A stretch of DNA of 64,000 nucleotides from Streptomyces litmocidini (lineage in GTDB: Bacteria; Actinomycetota; Actinomycetes; Streptomycetales; Streptomycetaceae). Position numbers and translations under genes: made by a program. Under the pieces are notes generated by a model. That model was given only the letters and a program-made list of their open reading frames with translations, was not told the DNA's origin and did no database searches. Location: assembly GCF_014649755.1 (NCBI RefSeq), contig NZ_BMTQ01000015.1:62001-126000 (forward strand). The letters run 5' to 3'. Positions 1-8,116 of this stretch are shown one piece after another; position 1 is the first letter of the stretch; each line of letters opens with the position of its first letter.

Positions 1-108
1 GGCGCTCGCTCCCCTGTCCGTACCCGTGAGGGCCCGGACCAGGAAACCGGCCGCCAAGAGGACGGCGATCGTCGCCGCGAGGATGAGAACTGCGGTCTGG
101 GTCGACAT
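1..108 (-). CDS. Small single-pass membrane protein (3' part outside window)
   Basis: The reverse strand reads from an ATG at 108 off the left edge and gives at least 36 residues: a short polar start, then a hydrophobic segment of about 23 residues (VLILAATIAVLLAAGFLV core), then a basic stretch. A good ribosome binding site (AGGAAGG) lies about 5 bases upstream. The layout is that of a one-helix inner-membrane peptide. No family is recognised and no function is claimed. The end of the gene is not visible. Confidence 0.5.
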   Translation of the reverse strand, partial: MSTQTAVLILAATIAVLLAAGFLVRALTGTDRGASA

Positions 109-267
109 GACTGCCTTCCTGGAGGGTGATGGCTCCTGGCCGGTTGCTCGTCACTGTTCGCCGGACGGCTGTGGGTTCGTCGCGCCGCTTCTCCGACGGC
201 CGGACCCGACACGGGGCAGCGGGTCGGCGAGGCTGCCGGGCCTCTCGTCGGCCACCGCCGGATCCGG

Positions 268-555
268 TTACGCCGCTGCCGCGTCGGTTCCTCCGGGGCT
301 CCGGCGCTCGTTCACCGTGAGGCCGCCCCAGACCCCGTACGGCTCGGCCACGCTGACGGCATGTTGCAGGCACCGGGCCTGTACGGGGCACCGGTCGCAC
401 ACCGCCTTGGCGGCCTCCTCCCTCTCCACCCGGTCCTGGCCGCGCTCGCCCTCGGGGTGGAAGAACACCTCGGTGCCCAGGCCGCGGCACGCGGCCGCCC
501 TCTGCCAGGCCCACTGGTGCTCCGCCCGCCCGGGCAGATGGGATACCTTCGACAT
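268..555 (-). CDS. WhiB-like (Wbl) iron-sulfur transcription regulator
   Basis: This 95-residue protein has the four cysteines of the Wbl family: one near residue 22, then CDRCPVQARC (C-x2-C-x5-C), followed by the GVWGG turn. Wbl proteins bind a [4Fe-4S] cluster and usually act with the principal sigma factor to control development, antibiotic production or redox responses. The frame stays open further upstream to 741, but the start at 555 is preferred because GGAG lies 9 bases before it and the protein then has normal Wbl length. The C-terminal basic tail after GVWGG is short. It is a stand-alone gene. The family call is firm; the specific member (WhiB, WblA and so on) is not determined. Confidence 0.9.
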   Translation of the reverse strand: MSKVSHLPGRAEHQWAWQRAAACRGLGTEVFFHPEGERGQDRVEREEAAKAVCDRCPVQARCLQHAVSVAEPYGVWGGLTVNERRSPGGTDAAAA

Positions 556-737
556 GTCGGGCTTCTCCTTCACTCCGGTCGGCCGTACGACTCCTCTCAT
601 TCGTCTGGCCGCTGAGTCCTGTACGAAACGTCCCGAGTCGCGTGCGGGGAGGGTCCGGCTGCCAGTGCCCGGGAACGCGGAGGCCCTGCGTGCGCCTCGG
701 ATGCGGCCGGCGGTGAGCCGGGAGGGCGGCCGTGCGG

Positions 738-1454
738 TCAATCCGTCTCGACGAAGCTGTACGGGGGCAGCGGTCCCGTCGCCTGGGCCCGGAGGTGCGC
801 GTGTTCCTGGTGCAGTCCGCGCAGGGCTTCCTCGAACGCGTGGCGCCGCTCGCGCTCCACGAGGAACGACAGGTCGGCCAGTCGGCCGGCGGCTTCCGGT
901 CCGTGGATCACCGCCGCCGCGTGCGGGGCGAGCACTTCCTCGACGAGCGCCGCGTCGGCCTTTCCCCGCTCGTGGACGGCCCGGTCGACCAGTTCGCCGA
1001 AGGCGGCCGTGTCGTGGCGGTCACCGTCCCCGTCACGGTCGGCGGCGTGCCGGGACATCAGATTCGGTTCCTCGGCCAGCACCACCTGCCTCACGGCCTC
1101 TTCGTCGTGATAGACCTTCACGTTGAACTCGTCCCTGTCGGCGACCTTCTCCAGCCCTTCCCGGTAGAGGTCGTGGCGCTTCTCCAGGATCGCGGCGACG
1201 GTCTCGTCGTCGGGGGAGATCCCGCCGAACCTCAACGGGAGGACCGCGCCATCCTTGGCGGCCTCGATCACGACGTGCTGGTGCGCGAGCAAGTCGCTGC
1301 GCCTCGGCCGCAGTTCTGCCGGAGCGTCGCTGCACAGGGCCACCAGGTCGCCGCTGCGTACGGTGCGTACGGGCCGGGGCGGGTCGCCTATGCCTTCGAT
1401 GTCGTCCGGAAGCTTCCGGTCGGCGGGGGCTATGCCGTAGACGTACGTGGTCAT
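738..1454 (-). CDS. Gas vesicle protein GvpL/GvpF family
   Basis: The 238-residue protein starts TTYVYGIAPAD and contains LPLRFGG, FNVKVYHDE and the C-terminal SFLVERERRHAFEEAL segment, all typical of GvpL/GvpF. In gas-vesicle clusters these proteins are minor shell or assembly components that interact with the major shell protein GvpA. GGGAGGAG lies 6 bases before the ATG. No gvpA, gvpN, gvpK or other gvp gene is visible within the window, so here it is an orphan unless the cluster continues beyond the left edge. Many Streptomyces carry gvp-like genes without known flotation; the role here is unknown. Confidence 0.88.
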   Translation of the reverse strand: MTTYVYGIAPADRKLPDDIEGIGDPPRPVRTVRSGDLVALCSDAPAELRPRRSDLLAHQHVVIEAAKDGAVLPLRFGGISPDDETVAAILEKRHDLYREGLEKVADRDEFNVKVYHDEEAVRQVVLAEEPNLMSRHAADRDGDGDRHDTAAFGELVDRAVHERGKADAALVEEVLAPHAAAVIHGPEAAGRLADLSFLVERERRHAFEEALRGLHQEHAHLRAQATGPLPPYSFVETD

Positions 1455-1780
1455 CGCTTCTCCTCCCGTCCGGTGCGTCTCTCCTCCGCTCCCTCGTCAC
1501 GGGACCTGGCGGAAAGCTTCAGGGGGTGGGCCGCCGGACCCCGCTCGGGCGCCTTGGGCTGGGAGCACGCACCGGACCCGGTGACGTCGTGGGGCCGTTG
1601 GGTGTCGTAGCCCTCTCTCGTGTTACCGGCCTTCCTGTCCTCAAACCGGGTGGGGAGCCCGGGCGTCGGAGGAGACGGAGGAGATGGAGGAGGCGAGGGA
1701 AGTGCCTGCCGACAGGGGGGTGCCGACAGGGAGGTGCCGACAGGGAGGTGGCTGCGGCCGTCGGTGACGGCGGCTCGGGT
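1455..1780. other. Intergenic stretch with tandem repeats
   Basis: No convincing gene is seen between the gvpL/F-like promoter and the 3' end of the reductase gene. The stretch contains purine-rich GGAGGAGA-type sequence near 1665-1700 and three 14-bp tandem repeats described separately. Confidence 0.5.
1707..1748. repeat. Three 14-bp tandem repeats
   Basis: The unit TGCCGACAGGGAGG occurs three times head to tail (1707-1720, 1721-1734, 1735-1748); the first copy differs by one base. It lies about 30 bases beyond the stop codon of the reductase gene and is not part of a recognisable protein. Confidence 0.8.
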
Positions 1781-2767
1781 TCAGGCCGGCGGAGGCACGC
1801 GCTCGGACTCCGGTGGCGGACCGGGCGGGGTGCCGTCGCCGAACGGCCGGCCGCCGAGCTCCTCACGGGCGTGCGGGGTGAGCCAGCCACGGAGGTCCGG
1901 GCCCTGGGGGACGATGCCGGTCGGGTTGATGGCGTGGTGGACCACGTAGTAGTGCGCTTTGATCTGCGCGAAGTCGATCGTGTCGCCGAAGCCGGGCGTC
2001 TGGAAGAGGTCCCGGGCGTAGGCCCAGAGGGCGGGCAGCTCGGTCAGCTTCTGCCGGTTGCACTTGAAGTGGCCGTGGTAGACGGCGTCGAACCGTGCCA
2101 GCGTCGTGAAGAGCCGGACGTCGGCCTCGGTGAGGGTGTCGCCCACCAGGTAGCGTCGGCGACCGAGCCGGTCCTCGAGCCAGTCGAGCCGCGCCCACAG
2201 TCGCTGGTGGGCCGTGTCGTACGCCTTCTGCGTACGGGCGAAGCCGCACTTGTAGACGCCGTCGTTCACGTCCTGGAAGACCTTCTCGGCCACGTCGTCG
2301 ATCTCGTCGCGCAGGGCCTCGGGGTAGAGGTCGGGAGCGCCGTCCCGTTGGTGGGCCGCCCACTCCTGGCCGAGGTCGAGCGTGATCCGGGCGAAGTCGT
2401 TGGTCACCACCTGGCCGGTGGGGACGTCGACGAGGGCGGGCACGGTGATGCCGCGCGAGTAGCCGGGGTCGCGCCGGAGGAACGCCTCCTGCAGCAGTTC
2501 GATCCCCAGCACCGGGTCCTTGCCGCCGGGGTCCAGGTGGAAGGACCAGCTCCGATCGTCGTGGATCGGCCCCGCGACGCCCAGGGAGAGCACGTCCTCG
2601 AGTCCCATCAGCCGCCGGACGATCGCCGCCCGGTTCGCCCACGGGCAAGCCCGGGCGATCACCAGTCGGTAGCGTCCGGGCTCCACGGGCCATCCGTCAC
2701 GGCCGTCGGCCGTGATCCGTGTCGCGAGGTAGTTCCGGTCCCGATGGAATTCCCCGTCACCAGTCAT
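1781..2767 (-). CDS. Glutathionyl-hydroquinone reductase-like protein (Xi-class GST)
   Basis: The 328-residue protein has the CPWA motif (Cys41) that defines glutathionyl-hydroquinone reductases, followed by the thioredoxin-like N-domain (residues 30-150, with VPALVD) and the helical GST C-domain (residues 160-310). These enzymes reduce glutathionyl- or other thiol-conjugated hydroquinones; actinobacteria use mycothiol, so the physiological thiol is probably mycothiol (inference). TAGGCT, a possible -10 box, sits about 7 bases before the ATG, which suggests a leaderless transcript. Length and motifs fit the family well, and no neighbour suggests the substrate. Confidence 0.88.
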   Translation of the reverse strand: MTGDGEFHRDRNYLATRITADGRDGWPVEPGRYRLVIARACPWANRAAIVRRLMGLEDVLSLGVAGPIHDDRSWSFHLDPGGKDPVLGIELLQEAFLRRDPGYSRGITVPALVDVPTGQVVTNDFARITLDLGQEWAAHQRDGAPDLYPEALRDEIDDVAEKVFQDVNDGVYKCGFARTQKAYDTAHQRLWARLDWLEDRLGRRRYLVGDTLTEADVRLFTTLARFDAVYHGHFKCNRQKLTELPALWAYARDLFQTPGFGDTIDFAQIKAHYYVVHHAINPTGIVPQGPDLRGWLTPHAREELGGRPFGDGTPPGPPPESERVPPPA

Positions 2768-3027
2768 GCTCCGAGCCTAACGGCGCCCGCGGCCGCACGG
2801 GGAACGCGCGTGGGGTGTCCGGGGCCGTGTCGGGCGCGTCCGGCCGGGTCCGCGTCGACGTCCTGTCGGACTCCGCGGCGGTCGGGCCTGGTCCGGCTGT
2901 GGACCTGGCCCGGTTCACGGTCGAGTCGGTCGTGTTGCCGTCGGGGTCGAGGCCGTGCCGCCCCGGCAGGGCGGGGCCCGCCCGGTCGGGAAGCAGGCCT
3001 GCCGGTTCCCGGGGAGCGAGGGCGGGG

Positions 3028-3462
3028 TCAGGTGGCGGGGCGGGAGACGAAGACCCGTTCCAGCAGGGCGTGCAGGGCGTCCTTGTCCTCGTCGTCGAGA
3101 CCGTCCAGACCCTCCCGCGTGGTGCGCATCTTCGCGCGGATCGCGTCGGTGGCGCGCCGGCCCTCGGCCGTGAGGACGACGTTCTTGACGCGTCGGTCGG
3201 CGGTGTCGGCCTCGCGGCGCACCAGGCCGCGCTGCTCCAGCCGGTCGATGATCCCGGTCATGTTGGAGGCGTCGCAGGCCATGGTCTCGGCCAGGGCGCG
3301 CATCGCGGCGGGTCCCCGGCGCAGCACGGTCAGGGCCTTGCCCTGGCTCGCCGTGAGGTTCTCGCTCGCCGCCGCGACGGTGAAATCGCCGTAGTAGACG
3401 CCGAGCGACACGGAGAGCAGCTCCATGAGCTGGGCCGTGTCGACGCGGGGACCTTGTGTCAT
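3028..3462 (-). CDS. MarR-family repressor, divergent from the old yellow enzyme
   Basis: The protein (144 residues from the ATG at 3462; a GTG at 3471 would add three) has the MarR winged helix: LTASQGKALTVLRR, then SNMTGIIDRLEQRGLV as recognition helix and the DRRVKNVVLT wing. MarR proteins are dimeric repressors that release DNA on binding phenolics, quinones or oxidants. It is divergent from an OYE flavoenzyme, and a perfect 21-bp inverted repeat lies between the two genes, so autoregulation and control of the reductase are likely. A related core is found before the MMPL gene at 59349. AGGG lies 8 bases before the ATG. Confidence 0.88.
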   Translation of the reverse strand: MTQGPRVDTAQLMELLSVSLGVYYGDFTVAAASENLTASQGKALTVLRRGPAAMRALAETMACDASNMTGIIDRLEQRGLVRREADTADRRVKNVVLTAEGRRATDAIRAKMRTTREGLDGLDDEDKDALHALLERVFVSRPAT

Positions 3463-3482
3463 GGGGGTCACCCTATCCGGAG

Positions 3483-3503
3483 ATGCTTGACTATCTCAAG
3501 CAT
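3483..3503. promoter_or_regulatory. MarR operator candidate, perfect 8-bp inverted repeat
   Basis: ATGCTTGA at 3483-3490 and TCAAGCAT at 3496-3503 form a perfect inverted repeat with a 5-base spacer (CTATC). It lies 21 bases upstream of the marR start and about 78 bases upstream of the OYE start. A further half site (CTCAAGCATC) occurs near 3536-3546. The size and symmetry fit a MarR dimer. Confidence 0.7.
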
Positions 3504-3580
3504 TCGCCTCTACCGTCTCCCCATTGCATGAAGTTCTCAAGCATCAAGGTTGTCAAGTAACAGCCATGAGGAGCGTCCCC

Positions 3581-4708
3581 GTGACCGTCACCGCGTCCCC
3601 CGCCTCCCGCGCGGCCGAGATCCTGTCCCGGCCCGTCACCCTGAACGGCCTGACCGTCCCGAACCGCATCGCGATGGCGCCCATGACGCGCATGTTCTCC
3701 CCCGGCGGGGTCCCCGGCGAGGACGTGCGGTCGTACTACGCCCGCCGCGCCGCCGCCGGCGTGGGCCTGATCGTGACCGAGGGGACCTACGTCGGCCACG
3801 AGTCGGCCGGGCAGAGCGACCGCGTGCCGCGGTTCCACGGCGAGGAGCAGCTGGCGGGCTGGGCGAAGGTGGCGGAGGCCGTGCACGCGGCGGGCGGCAC
3901 GATCGTGCCGCAGCTGTGGCACATCGGGATGGTGCGCGAGCAGGGCCAGGCACCCTACGCCGACGCCCCGGCCATGGGCCCCTCCGGCATCCGCCCCGAC
4001 GGCACGGAGGGCACCGGCAAGGCGATGACCCAGGGGGATCTGGACGACGTCATCGGCGCCTTCGCCGAGGCCGCCGCGGCCGCCGAGCGCATCGGCTTCG
4101 ACGGCGTCGAACTGCACGGCGCCCACGGCTACCTCATCGACCAGTTCCTGTGGGCGGGGACGAACCGCCGTACCGACGCCTACGGCGGTGACCCCGTGTC
4201 CCGCACCAAGTTCGCCGCCGAGATCGTGGCCGCGGTCCGCGAGACCGTCTCGCCCGACTTCCCGGTGATCTTCCGCTTCTCGCAGTGGAAGCAGGACGCC
4301 TACGACGCGCGGCTCGCCGAGACCCCGGAGGAGCTGGGGGCGATCCTGGCCCCGCTCGCCGCGGCCGGCGTCGACGTGTTCCACGCCTCCACCCGCCGCC
4401 ACTGGATACCCGAGTTCGAGGGCTCGGACCTGAACCTGGCGGGCTGGACCAAGAAGCTCACCGGCAGGCCCACCATCACCGTCGGCTCGGTCGGCCTCGA
4501 CGGCGACTTCATCCGCGCCTTCGCGGGCGAGGGCGCGCCGGTCCAGGGCATCGACGACCTCCTCGACCGCCTGGAGCGCGACGAGTTCGACATGGTCGCC
4601 GTCGGCCGCGCGCTGCTCCAGGACCCGGAGTGGGCGGCGAAGGTCCTGGCGGGGCGGACCGGCGAGCTGAAGCCGTACGACGCGGCCGCACTCCGGACCC
4701 TGAGCTAG
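3581..4708 (+). CDS. Old yellow enzyme family NADH:flavin oxidoreductase
   Basis: This FMN-dependent TIM-barrel protein (375 residues) carries the family signatures NRIAMAPMTRMF near the N-terminus, the substrate-anion-binding HGAHGYL segment, DQFLW and the phosphate-binding VGRALL near the C-terminus. OYEs reduce activated C=C bonds of enones, quinones or nitro compounds with NAD(P)H. The GTG at 3581 is chosen because GAGGAG stands 7 bases before it; the ATG at 3566 in the same frame has no Shine-Dalgarno sequence. The divergent MarR gene and shared operator suggest induction by electrophiles. The cytoplasmic location is inferred from the lack of a signal peptide. Confidence 0.9.
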   Translation: MTVTASPASRAAEILSRPVTLNGLTVPNRIAMAPMTRMFSPGGVPGEDVRSYYARRAAAGVGLIVTEGTYVGHESAGQSDRVPRFHGEEQLAGWAKVAEAVHAAGGTIVPQLWHIGMVREQGQAPYADAPAMGPSGIRPDGTEGTGKAMTQGDLDDVIGAFAEAAAAAERIGFDGVELHGAHGYLIDQFLWAGTNRRTDAYGGDPVSRTKFAAEIVAAVRETVSPDFPVIFRFSQWKQDAYDARLAETPEELGAILAPLAAAGVDVFHASTRRHWIPEFEGSDLNLAGWTKKLTGRPTITVGSVGLDGDFIRAFAGEGAPVQGIDDLLDRLERDEFDMVAVGRALLQDPEWAAKVLAGRTGELKPYDAAALRTLS

Positions 4709-4720
4709 CCCGACCTCCCG

Positions 4721-4753
4721 GAACGGTCCGCCGGCTTCGTCGGCGGACCGTTT
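4721..4753 (+). terminator. Intrinsic terminator-like hairpin after the OYE gene
   Basis: AACGGTCCGCCG (4722-4733) and CGGCGGACCGTT (4741-4752) form a perfect 12-bp stem with a 7-base loop, 13 bases after the stop codon and followed by TTTCG. Confidence 0.8.
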
Positions 4754-4959
4754 CGCGTTCCGGCCGGACGGCGGTCGGGTCGCGGCCCGGCCGACCGGAC
4801 GGTCGCGCGGGGCGGGTTTCCACGGCCCCTCCCCCGCCGAGTCCTCGGGGTCGTTTCTCCTTCGCGGCTCGTACCCGGAGCCGGGCCGGCGGTTCCCGTT
4901 CGTCACCGCCCGGCGGCCCGACGCGGAGTGCTCGACCGTACGGGGCCGGGTGGGCGCTG

Positions 4960-6096
4960 CTACGCCGCGGGTCCGGTGGTGAAGAACTCCACCATCCGCT
5001 CCAAACCCTGCGGGCCGAACATCGTGGCGAGGCTCCGGGCGGAGTCGGTGGCAGAGGTCCGGCTGCGGGGGAAGAGCGCTTCCTCGTAGGCGGCCAGGGC
5101 GCCCTCGGGGTCTCCGGGGCGGGAGGCGATCGCCGAGGCGAGTTCGGCCCCGTCGAACATGGCGAGGTTCGCCCCTTCGCCGGCGAAGGGGGACATCACG
5201 TGGGCGGCGTCGCCGAGCAGCGTCACCCCCGGCACGCGGCCCCAGCGGTGGTCCACCGGCAGGGCGTGGATGCGGCGGGGAGTCATGGCGTCGGCGTCGG
5301 CGATCAGCCCCCGTAGGTCCTCGTCCCATCCCTCGAAGCGGGCCAGCACGGCCCTCTTGGCCTCTTCCAGGCGGGTGAAGTCGACCGTGTCCAGCCAGTC
5401 CTCGTCCGCCTTGAGCGCGGCGTGGACGTGAAGGCCGCCGTCGGCCTCCTTGTGCGCGAGGAAGCCGCGCTCGTCGCCGAGGCAGATGAAGAAGCCGTCG
5501 CCGACGACGGCCGCGCCGCGGGGGTGACGGGTGTCCGCCTGCGGCAGGTCGGCCTCCACGAAGGAGATGCCGGTGTAGGCGGGCACGGCGTCGGAGAGCA
5601 GGGGGCGCACGCGCGACCAGGCGCCGTCGGCGCCGATCAGCAGGTCGGTGGTGAGGGCCGTTCCGTCGGCGAAGGTCACCTCGTGGCGTCCGTCGGCCAG
5701 TGTGCGGGCGGCGGTGGCCTTCTTGCCCCAGTGGATCATGCCGTCCGGCAGCGAGTCGAGGAGCAGGTCGCGCAGGTCGCCGCGGTCGACCTCGGGCCGG
5801 CCGCCGGTGCCGTCGTCCCCTTCCGAGACGTGGACGGTGCCGTCGGGCCCGAGCAGGCGCAGGGCCTGACCGCCCTCGTGGACGATCCCGAGGAAGCCGT
5901 CGTGGAGGCCTGCGGCGCGCAGGGCCCGCTGGCCGTTCTCCTCGTGGATGTCGAGCATGCCGCCCTGGGTGCGGGCCTTCGGCGAAGCCTCCCGTTCGAA
6001 GACGGCCGCCTCGATGCCGTTGACGTGGAGGACGCGGGCGGCGGTGAGACCGCCGAGACCTCCGCCGATGATCGCGATGGGGTGATGCGTGCTCAT
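4960..6096 (-). CDS. FAD-dependent monooxygenase (PHBH/TetX-like)
   Basis: The 378-residue protein has the Rossmann dinucleotide motif IGGGLGG at residues 10-16, the second FAD motif LLGDAAHVMSPFAGEGAN, and a mid-protein LIGADGAWSRVR segment, as in class A flavoprotein monooxygenases such as TetX and p-hydroxybenzoate hydroxylase. Such enzymes use NAD(P)H and O2 to hydroxylate aromatic or polyketide substrates. ATG at 6096 is chosen because GGGAG precedes it and the Rossmann fold then begins at once; the frame itself opens to 6195. Two TetR-type operators lie 70-95 bases upstream, matching a third in front of the neighbouring tetR, so it is probably induced by a small molecule. Confidence 0.87.
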   Translation of the reverse strand: MSTHHPIAIIGGGLGGLTAARVLHVNGIEAAVFEREASPKARTQGGMLDIHEENGQRALRAAGLHDGFLGIVHEGGQALRLLGPDGTVHVSEGDDGTGGRPEVDRGDLRDLLLDSLPDGMIHWGKKATAARTLADGRHEVTFADGTALTTDLLIGADGAWSRVRPLLSDAVPAYTGISFVEADLPQADTRHPRGAAVVGDGFFICLGDERGFLAHKEADGGLHVHAALKADEDWLDTVDFTRLEEAKRAVLARFEGWDEDLRGLIADADAMTPRRIHALPVDHRWGRVPGVTLLGDAAHVMSPFAGEGANLAMFDGAELASAIASRPGDPEGALAAYEEALFPRSRTSATDSARSLATMFGPQGLERMVEFFTTGPAA

Positions 6097-6162
6097 GGGG
6101 CTCCCTGGGGTGGGTGTGCGTGAAGCCTCGGCCCGGTGTTCCCGGCCCGCCCTTCCACCGTA

Positions 6163-6190
6163 ACGAACATGTTCGTAGCGAACAAGTTCG
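6163..6190. promoter_or_regulatory. Tandem TetR operators before the monooxygenase
   Basis: ACGAACATGTTCGT (6163-6176) is a perfect palindrome and CGAACAAGTTCG (6179-6190) a near-perfect second copy, with centres 15 bases apart. The same core CGAACANGTTCG occurs at 7004-7015 before the tetR gene. Confidence 0.72.
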
Positions 6191-6226
6191 TCCATGGGTG
6201 CGAAGCGCCTTCGGCCTGTGCGGCGT

Positions 6227-6246
6227 CCGTGCGGTGCGCCGCACGG
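6227..6246 (-). terminator. Hairpin downstream of tetR
   Basis: CCGTGCGG (6227-6234) and CCGCACGG (6239-6246) form a perfect 8-bp stem with a 4-base loop, about 50 bases beyond the tetR stop codon and before the monooxygenase promoter. It plausibly insulates the two units. Confidence 0.5.
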
Positions 6247-6294
6247 GCGCGGGCTGCCGCGCGGGAATCCGCAGGCCGCGGCGCTCCGGTCGGC

Positions 6295-6990
6295 TCAGGC
6301 GGCGGTGACCGGGACGGGCGTGTGAAGGATGCCGTTGATCACGAGATCGAATCCCCAGGCCAGCCGGGCGTCCTGCGTCCCGGCCAGAAGCGCCGGCAGG
6401 TGCGCCTTGATCATCGGGTGCTCGGCCTCGTCCACGCCGTGCGCGGCGCGGGCGAGGGCGTCCCAGTCGTCCTGGCTCATGGGGTCGCGCTCCTGGGTGC
6501 CGTGTTCCGCCGCGGTGGCGGTCGCGTACTGCAGGAGGTTGTCCACGCCCCAGGCGACCTGCTCGCGCGGGGCGCCGCTGCGGGAGAGCAGCAGCAGGAG
6601 GCGTTCGACCAGGTCCAGGTAGTTCGGGCCGCCGGGACGCGCGACCAGCGCGGAACGGGCCAGCTGCGGGTGCCCGAAGAGCAGGTGCGTGTACGAGGTC
6701 AGCACGGCGACAAGCTGGTCGCGCCAGTCACTCGCGGTGTCCTCGACGGACAGGTCCACCTCGCCCAGGAGCGCGTCCAGCACCGCCGCGTGCAGTTCGG
6801 CGGTGCTGGCGACGTACACGTACAGCGAGGCCGGGCCGGTGTCCAGCTCCTGCGCCAGGCGCCGCATGGTCACCTTCTCCAGTCCCTCGGACCGCATGAC
6901 CCGCACTGCCGCGTCGATGATTCCGTGCCTGGTCAGAGCGGGCTTGGCGGGGCGCTCGCGGCGGCTGATCGGTTCTCGCTTCGCAGTCAT
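6295..6990 (-). CDS. TetR-family regulator of the FAD monooxygenase
   Basis: This 231-residue protein has an N-terminal TetR helix-turn-helix (residues 18-64; TRHGIIDAAVRVM, then TMRRLAQELDTGPASLYVYV) and a C-terminal ligand domain of the TetR_C type with the DNLLQYATATAAEHG region. The ATG at 6990 is preferred to the upstream in-frame start at 7050 because it lies just after the operator at 7004-7015. That operator core is repeated twice before the monooxygenase gene, so it most likely represses both itself and the monooxygenase. It reads in the same direction as its target, but the target has its own promoter. Confidence 0.9.
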   Translation of the reverse strand: MTAKREPISRRERPAKPALTRHGIIDAAVRVMRSEGLEKVTMRRLAQELDTGPASLYVYVASTAELHAAVLDALLGEVDLSVEDTASDWRDQLVAVLTSYTHLLFGHPQLARSALVARPGGPNYLDLVERLLLLLSRSGAPREQVAWGVDNLLQYATATAAEHGTQERDPMSQDDWDALARAAHGVDEAEHPMIKAHLPALLAGTQDARLAWGFDLVINGILHTPVPVTAA

Positions 6991-7003
6991 GCCGCGATCG
7001 TAA

Positions 7004-7015
7004 CGAACACGTTCG
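7004..7015. promoter_or_regulatory. TetR autoregulatory operator
   Basis: CGAACACGTTCG is a perfect palindrome starting 14 bases upstream of the tetR ATG and matches the two operators at 6163-6190. Confidence 0.7.
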
Positions 7016-7074
7016 CCGCCGGCCGTCGTCCCGGTCCGGGCCGCCGCCACGGCGCGGAGGAGGCCCGGGGACGG

Positions 7075-7733
7075 TCAGTACGAGTGGTCGACCGTGACGT
7101 CGGCCGAAAGGCGCAACGCGGCTTCGGCCGGTGCCCCGCGCAGTCCCAGCAGGGTGAGGGCGAGGGCGTCGATCACGGTCAGGTGCGCCAGGCGGCTGGC
7201 GACGGTCTCGAGTCCGAAGACCAGGTCCTGGCCGCCCGCGACCAGCGTGCAGTCGCTGGACTCGCCGAGCGGCGAGCGGGCGTAGCTGGTGAGGGCGACG
7301 ACCCGGGCCCCGGCGCGCCGCGCGCCGCGGGCGGCGTCCACCGTGCTCCGCGTCGCCCCCGTATGACTGATGGCCAGGCAGACGTCCGCGGAGGTCAGTT
7401 GGGAGGCGGCCAGCTGGGCCGTCAGCGGGTCGGCCGGCGCGTCGACCGCGCAGCCCAGGGCGCGCAGCCGGTAGGCGGTGTCCAGGGCGACCGCGCCGGA
7501 CAGTCCCACTCCCACCACCAGCACCCGGGGGGCCGCGTCGAGCAGTCCCGCGGCCGTGCGCAACCGCTCGGGGGTCACCGTCGCGGCCACCCCGTCCAGC
7601 GCCTCTCGGGCGGCACGGACGGTGTCGGCCAGTGCGCGGGCGGCCGGATCCCGGTCCCGGGAGGGCTCCCGGGCGGGCGGCGCGGCACCGGGCGGCCGGG
7701 TCCGCCGGGCGTCGTGTACGTGTCGGGGTCCAC
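7075..7733 (-). pseudogene. Disrupted SIS-domain gene (RpiR-type C-terminal domain)
   Basis: The reading frame ending at 7075 encodes a clear sugar isomerase (SIS) domain: VLVVGVGLSG, then AISHTGATRSTVDAA for the sugar-phosphate pocket, then ALTSYARSPLGESSD and SRLAHLTVIDAL, as in MurR/RpiR regulators. The N-terminal HTH domain of that family is absent in every frame upstream. The only start with a good ribosome site (GTG at 7733, AAGGAG 6 bases before it) is out of frame with the SIS domain, so at least one frameshift is needed; an in-frame GTG exists at 7590 but would cut into the fold. It could be a remnant regulator or a stand-alone SIS protein. Confidence 0.6.
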
Positions 7734-8116
7734 GGCCGGCTCCTTCGGTCGAGGTGACCTCATGATCGGGTCCGGGACGTCGTCCGGGCAGGGGTGCGGC
7801 CGCTCGTCTCCCGGTGGGTCCGCACTCGGCCCGGGCAAGGACGGGACCAGCACCCGCACGGTCCGGAGGATGTGCCGGGAGGGCACCCGGGCCCGGGAAC
7901 CGCAGACGTGCGAAGGACCCGACGGCGGAGGAGGAAGTGCGGTGGGCATGGCGAGCGCCCTGTTCGAGCGCTGCCGAGTCGTGGCGTGTCGTGGCGTGGC
8001 GTGACGCGGGCTCCGGGGAAGAGCCCCCGCGTCGGCCCGGCTGATCCGTCCGATCCGGGGTACGCGCCTGAGGCGCACCGCAGATCAGCGATGTTCCACC
8101 CGGAAGGAAGAACCGC

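Noticed and set aside
3491-6244. A 917-codon minus-strand frame
   Set aside because: It is antisense to the OYE gene and out of frame with the monooxygenase; there are no motifs.
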